A stretch of 6,585 nucleotides of DNA, from positions 1 through 6,585 of the forward strand of contig JADFRV010000125.1 in NCBI GenBank assembly GCA_022561095.1. Direction: 5' to 3'. The position numbers and the translations under genes are program-made. Below are positions 5,956-6,585 of the stretch, piece by piece. This DNA is from Chloroflexota bacterium. GTDB taxonomy: Bacteria > Chloroflexota > Dehalococcoidia > SM23-28-2 > RBG-16-64-32. The notes below the pieces were generated by a model. It worked only from the letters and a program-made list of their open reading frames with translations, did no database searches and was not told the origin of the DNA. The number at the start of each line of letters is the position of its first letter. The first letter of the stretch is position 1.

Positions 5956-6585
5956 TCAGGAGTGGCAGGGACCGCAGATGCCGTCTTCGGTGGCGTTCAG
6001 TTCCCTATGGTCCATCAGGCCCGCGCGCAGCTCGTCCTCGTCCACCCCGGCGAGCGCCGCGAGCACCAAGGGCGCGGCCACGCGAAGCGTGGCATCGAGC
6101 GCCAGGACCGACAGCAGGTTCAGGACAGCGAAGGTCTGGAAGGCCAGGTCGTAGCTCCCGAAGCGATCGTGAACCCAGGCGGTGTAGATCGGACCGAGGG
6201 TCCCGCCGGGCAGGAGGGCCAGGATCAGCGCCCCGTAGATCGCGGCCATGAAGCGCAGGCCGAAGCAGTGGGTCAGGATCAAGGGGTAGACGACGTCCCG
6301 GGCGGCGACGGAGAAGCCGAAGACGAGGATGAACACGGGCAGTAGGGTCGGATGCGGGAGGAACAGCAGGAGCACCGAGCTGAGGGCGAGCAGGGCGTAG
6401 TCGACCAGGAGTGCGATCTTGTGGTGAATCCGGTCCGCGATCAGGCCCAGCACCACCTTGCTCACGAGGCCGAGTCCAATCGCGTTGCTGAAGTACGCCG
6501 TCGCTTCGCTGCGCGGCATCCCCTCGTCGGTCAGGAAGAGCACCAGGTGCTCGAGCATGCCCAGGAAGTAGAAGAAGAAGCTGAA
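5956..6585 (-). CDS. MFS transporter, C-terminal half (5' end beyond window)
   Basis: The visible 209 residues are the second half of a 12-helix major facilitator. The frame stays open to the window edge, and the codons beyond the internal ATG at 6558 encode FSFFFYFLG, a continuing membrane helix, so that ATG is not the start. About six hydrophobic segments can be seen. The loop GLIADRIHHK carries the G-x3-D-R-x-x motif that recurs in the C-terminal half of MFS proteins. GPIYTAWVHDRFGSYDLAF resembles the late-helix loop of monocarboxylate/OFA-type carriers, which suggests an organic-acid or similar solute, but the specificity is not readable. The C-terminal tail is acidic and ends ICGPCHS, an unusual Cys pair followed by His; this end should be cytoplasmic. 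It is convergent with the phosphotransferase gene. Confidence 0.9.
   Translation of the reverse strand, partial: FSFFFYFLGMLEHLVLFLTDEGMPRSEATAYFSNAIGLGLVSKVVLGLIADRIHHKIALLVDYALLALSSVLLLFLPHPTLLPVFILVFGFSVAARDVVYPLILTHCFGLRFMAAIYGALILALLPGGTLGPIYTAWVHDRFGSYDLAFQTFAVLNLLSVLALDATLRVAAPLVLAALAGVDEDELRAGLMDHRELNATEDGICGPCHS

Noticed and set aside
5956..5985. CGPCH as a heme c attachment site
   Set aside because: Heme c attachment occurs outside the cytoplasmic membrane, while the C terminus of a 12-helix MFS protein is cytoplasmic. Metal or redox roles are more plausible.

Overview
The window is moderately high in GC (about 60% by eye) and densely coded. It holds seven recognisable protein genes plus one candidate 31-residue membrane peptide. 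I see no rRNA, tRNA, CRISPR array, insertion sequence or phage gene. The mix of an F420-type luciferase-like oxidoreductase, an ecdysteroid-kinase-like phosphotransferase, and an MacB/FtsX-type ABC exporter without any periplasmic adaptor suggests a single-membrane, GC-rich bacterium. Chloroflexota (Dehalococcoidia/SAR202-like) is my best guess and an actinobacterium is the main alternative; no taxonomic marker is present, so this is inference.

Left third (about 143-2738, minus strand): a tight three-gene unit read from right to left. It encodes a four-helix MacB/FtsX-type permease, an ABC ATPase with a C-terminal YHS-type (Cys-rich, metal-binding-like) domain, and a four-helix membrane protein ending in a zinc ribbon. 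The permease stop codon is merged with the Shine-Dalgarno sequence of the ATPase, so I start the ATPase at GTG 1621. Two proteins with Cys-rich modules beside one exporter suggest a metal- or redox-linked envelope transporter of unknown substrate. This is the most interesting system in the window.

Centre (2739-2992): a divergent spacer with a near-perfect CRP/FNR-type palindrome (2783-2798), followed by a possible plus-strand 31-aa single-helix peptide (2859-2954).

Right-centre (2993-4131, minus strand): an LLM-class (F420/flavin) oxidoreductase followed 8 bp later by a 95-aa uncharacterised protein. The oxidoreductase stop codon abuts the ribosome site of the small protein. Divergent from this pair on the plus strand is a short Tag-like (3-methyladenine DNA glycosylase I family) protein that lacks the catalytic Glu and the zinc cysteines. 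It is followed by an aminoglycoside/ecdysteroid-kinase-like phosphotransferase with an intact kinase catalytic core.

Right edge (5956-6585, minus strand): the C-terminal half of an MFS transporter, convergent with the kinase and cut by the window end. It carries an odd CGPCH tail.

Apart from the three-gene ABC unit and the oxidoreductase/95-aa pair, adjacent genes show no clear shared pathway.
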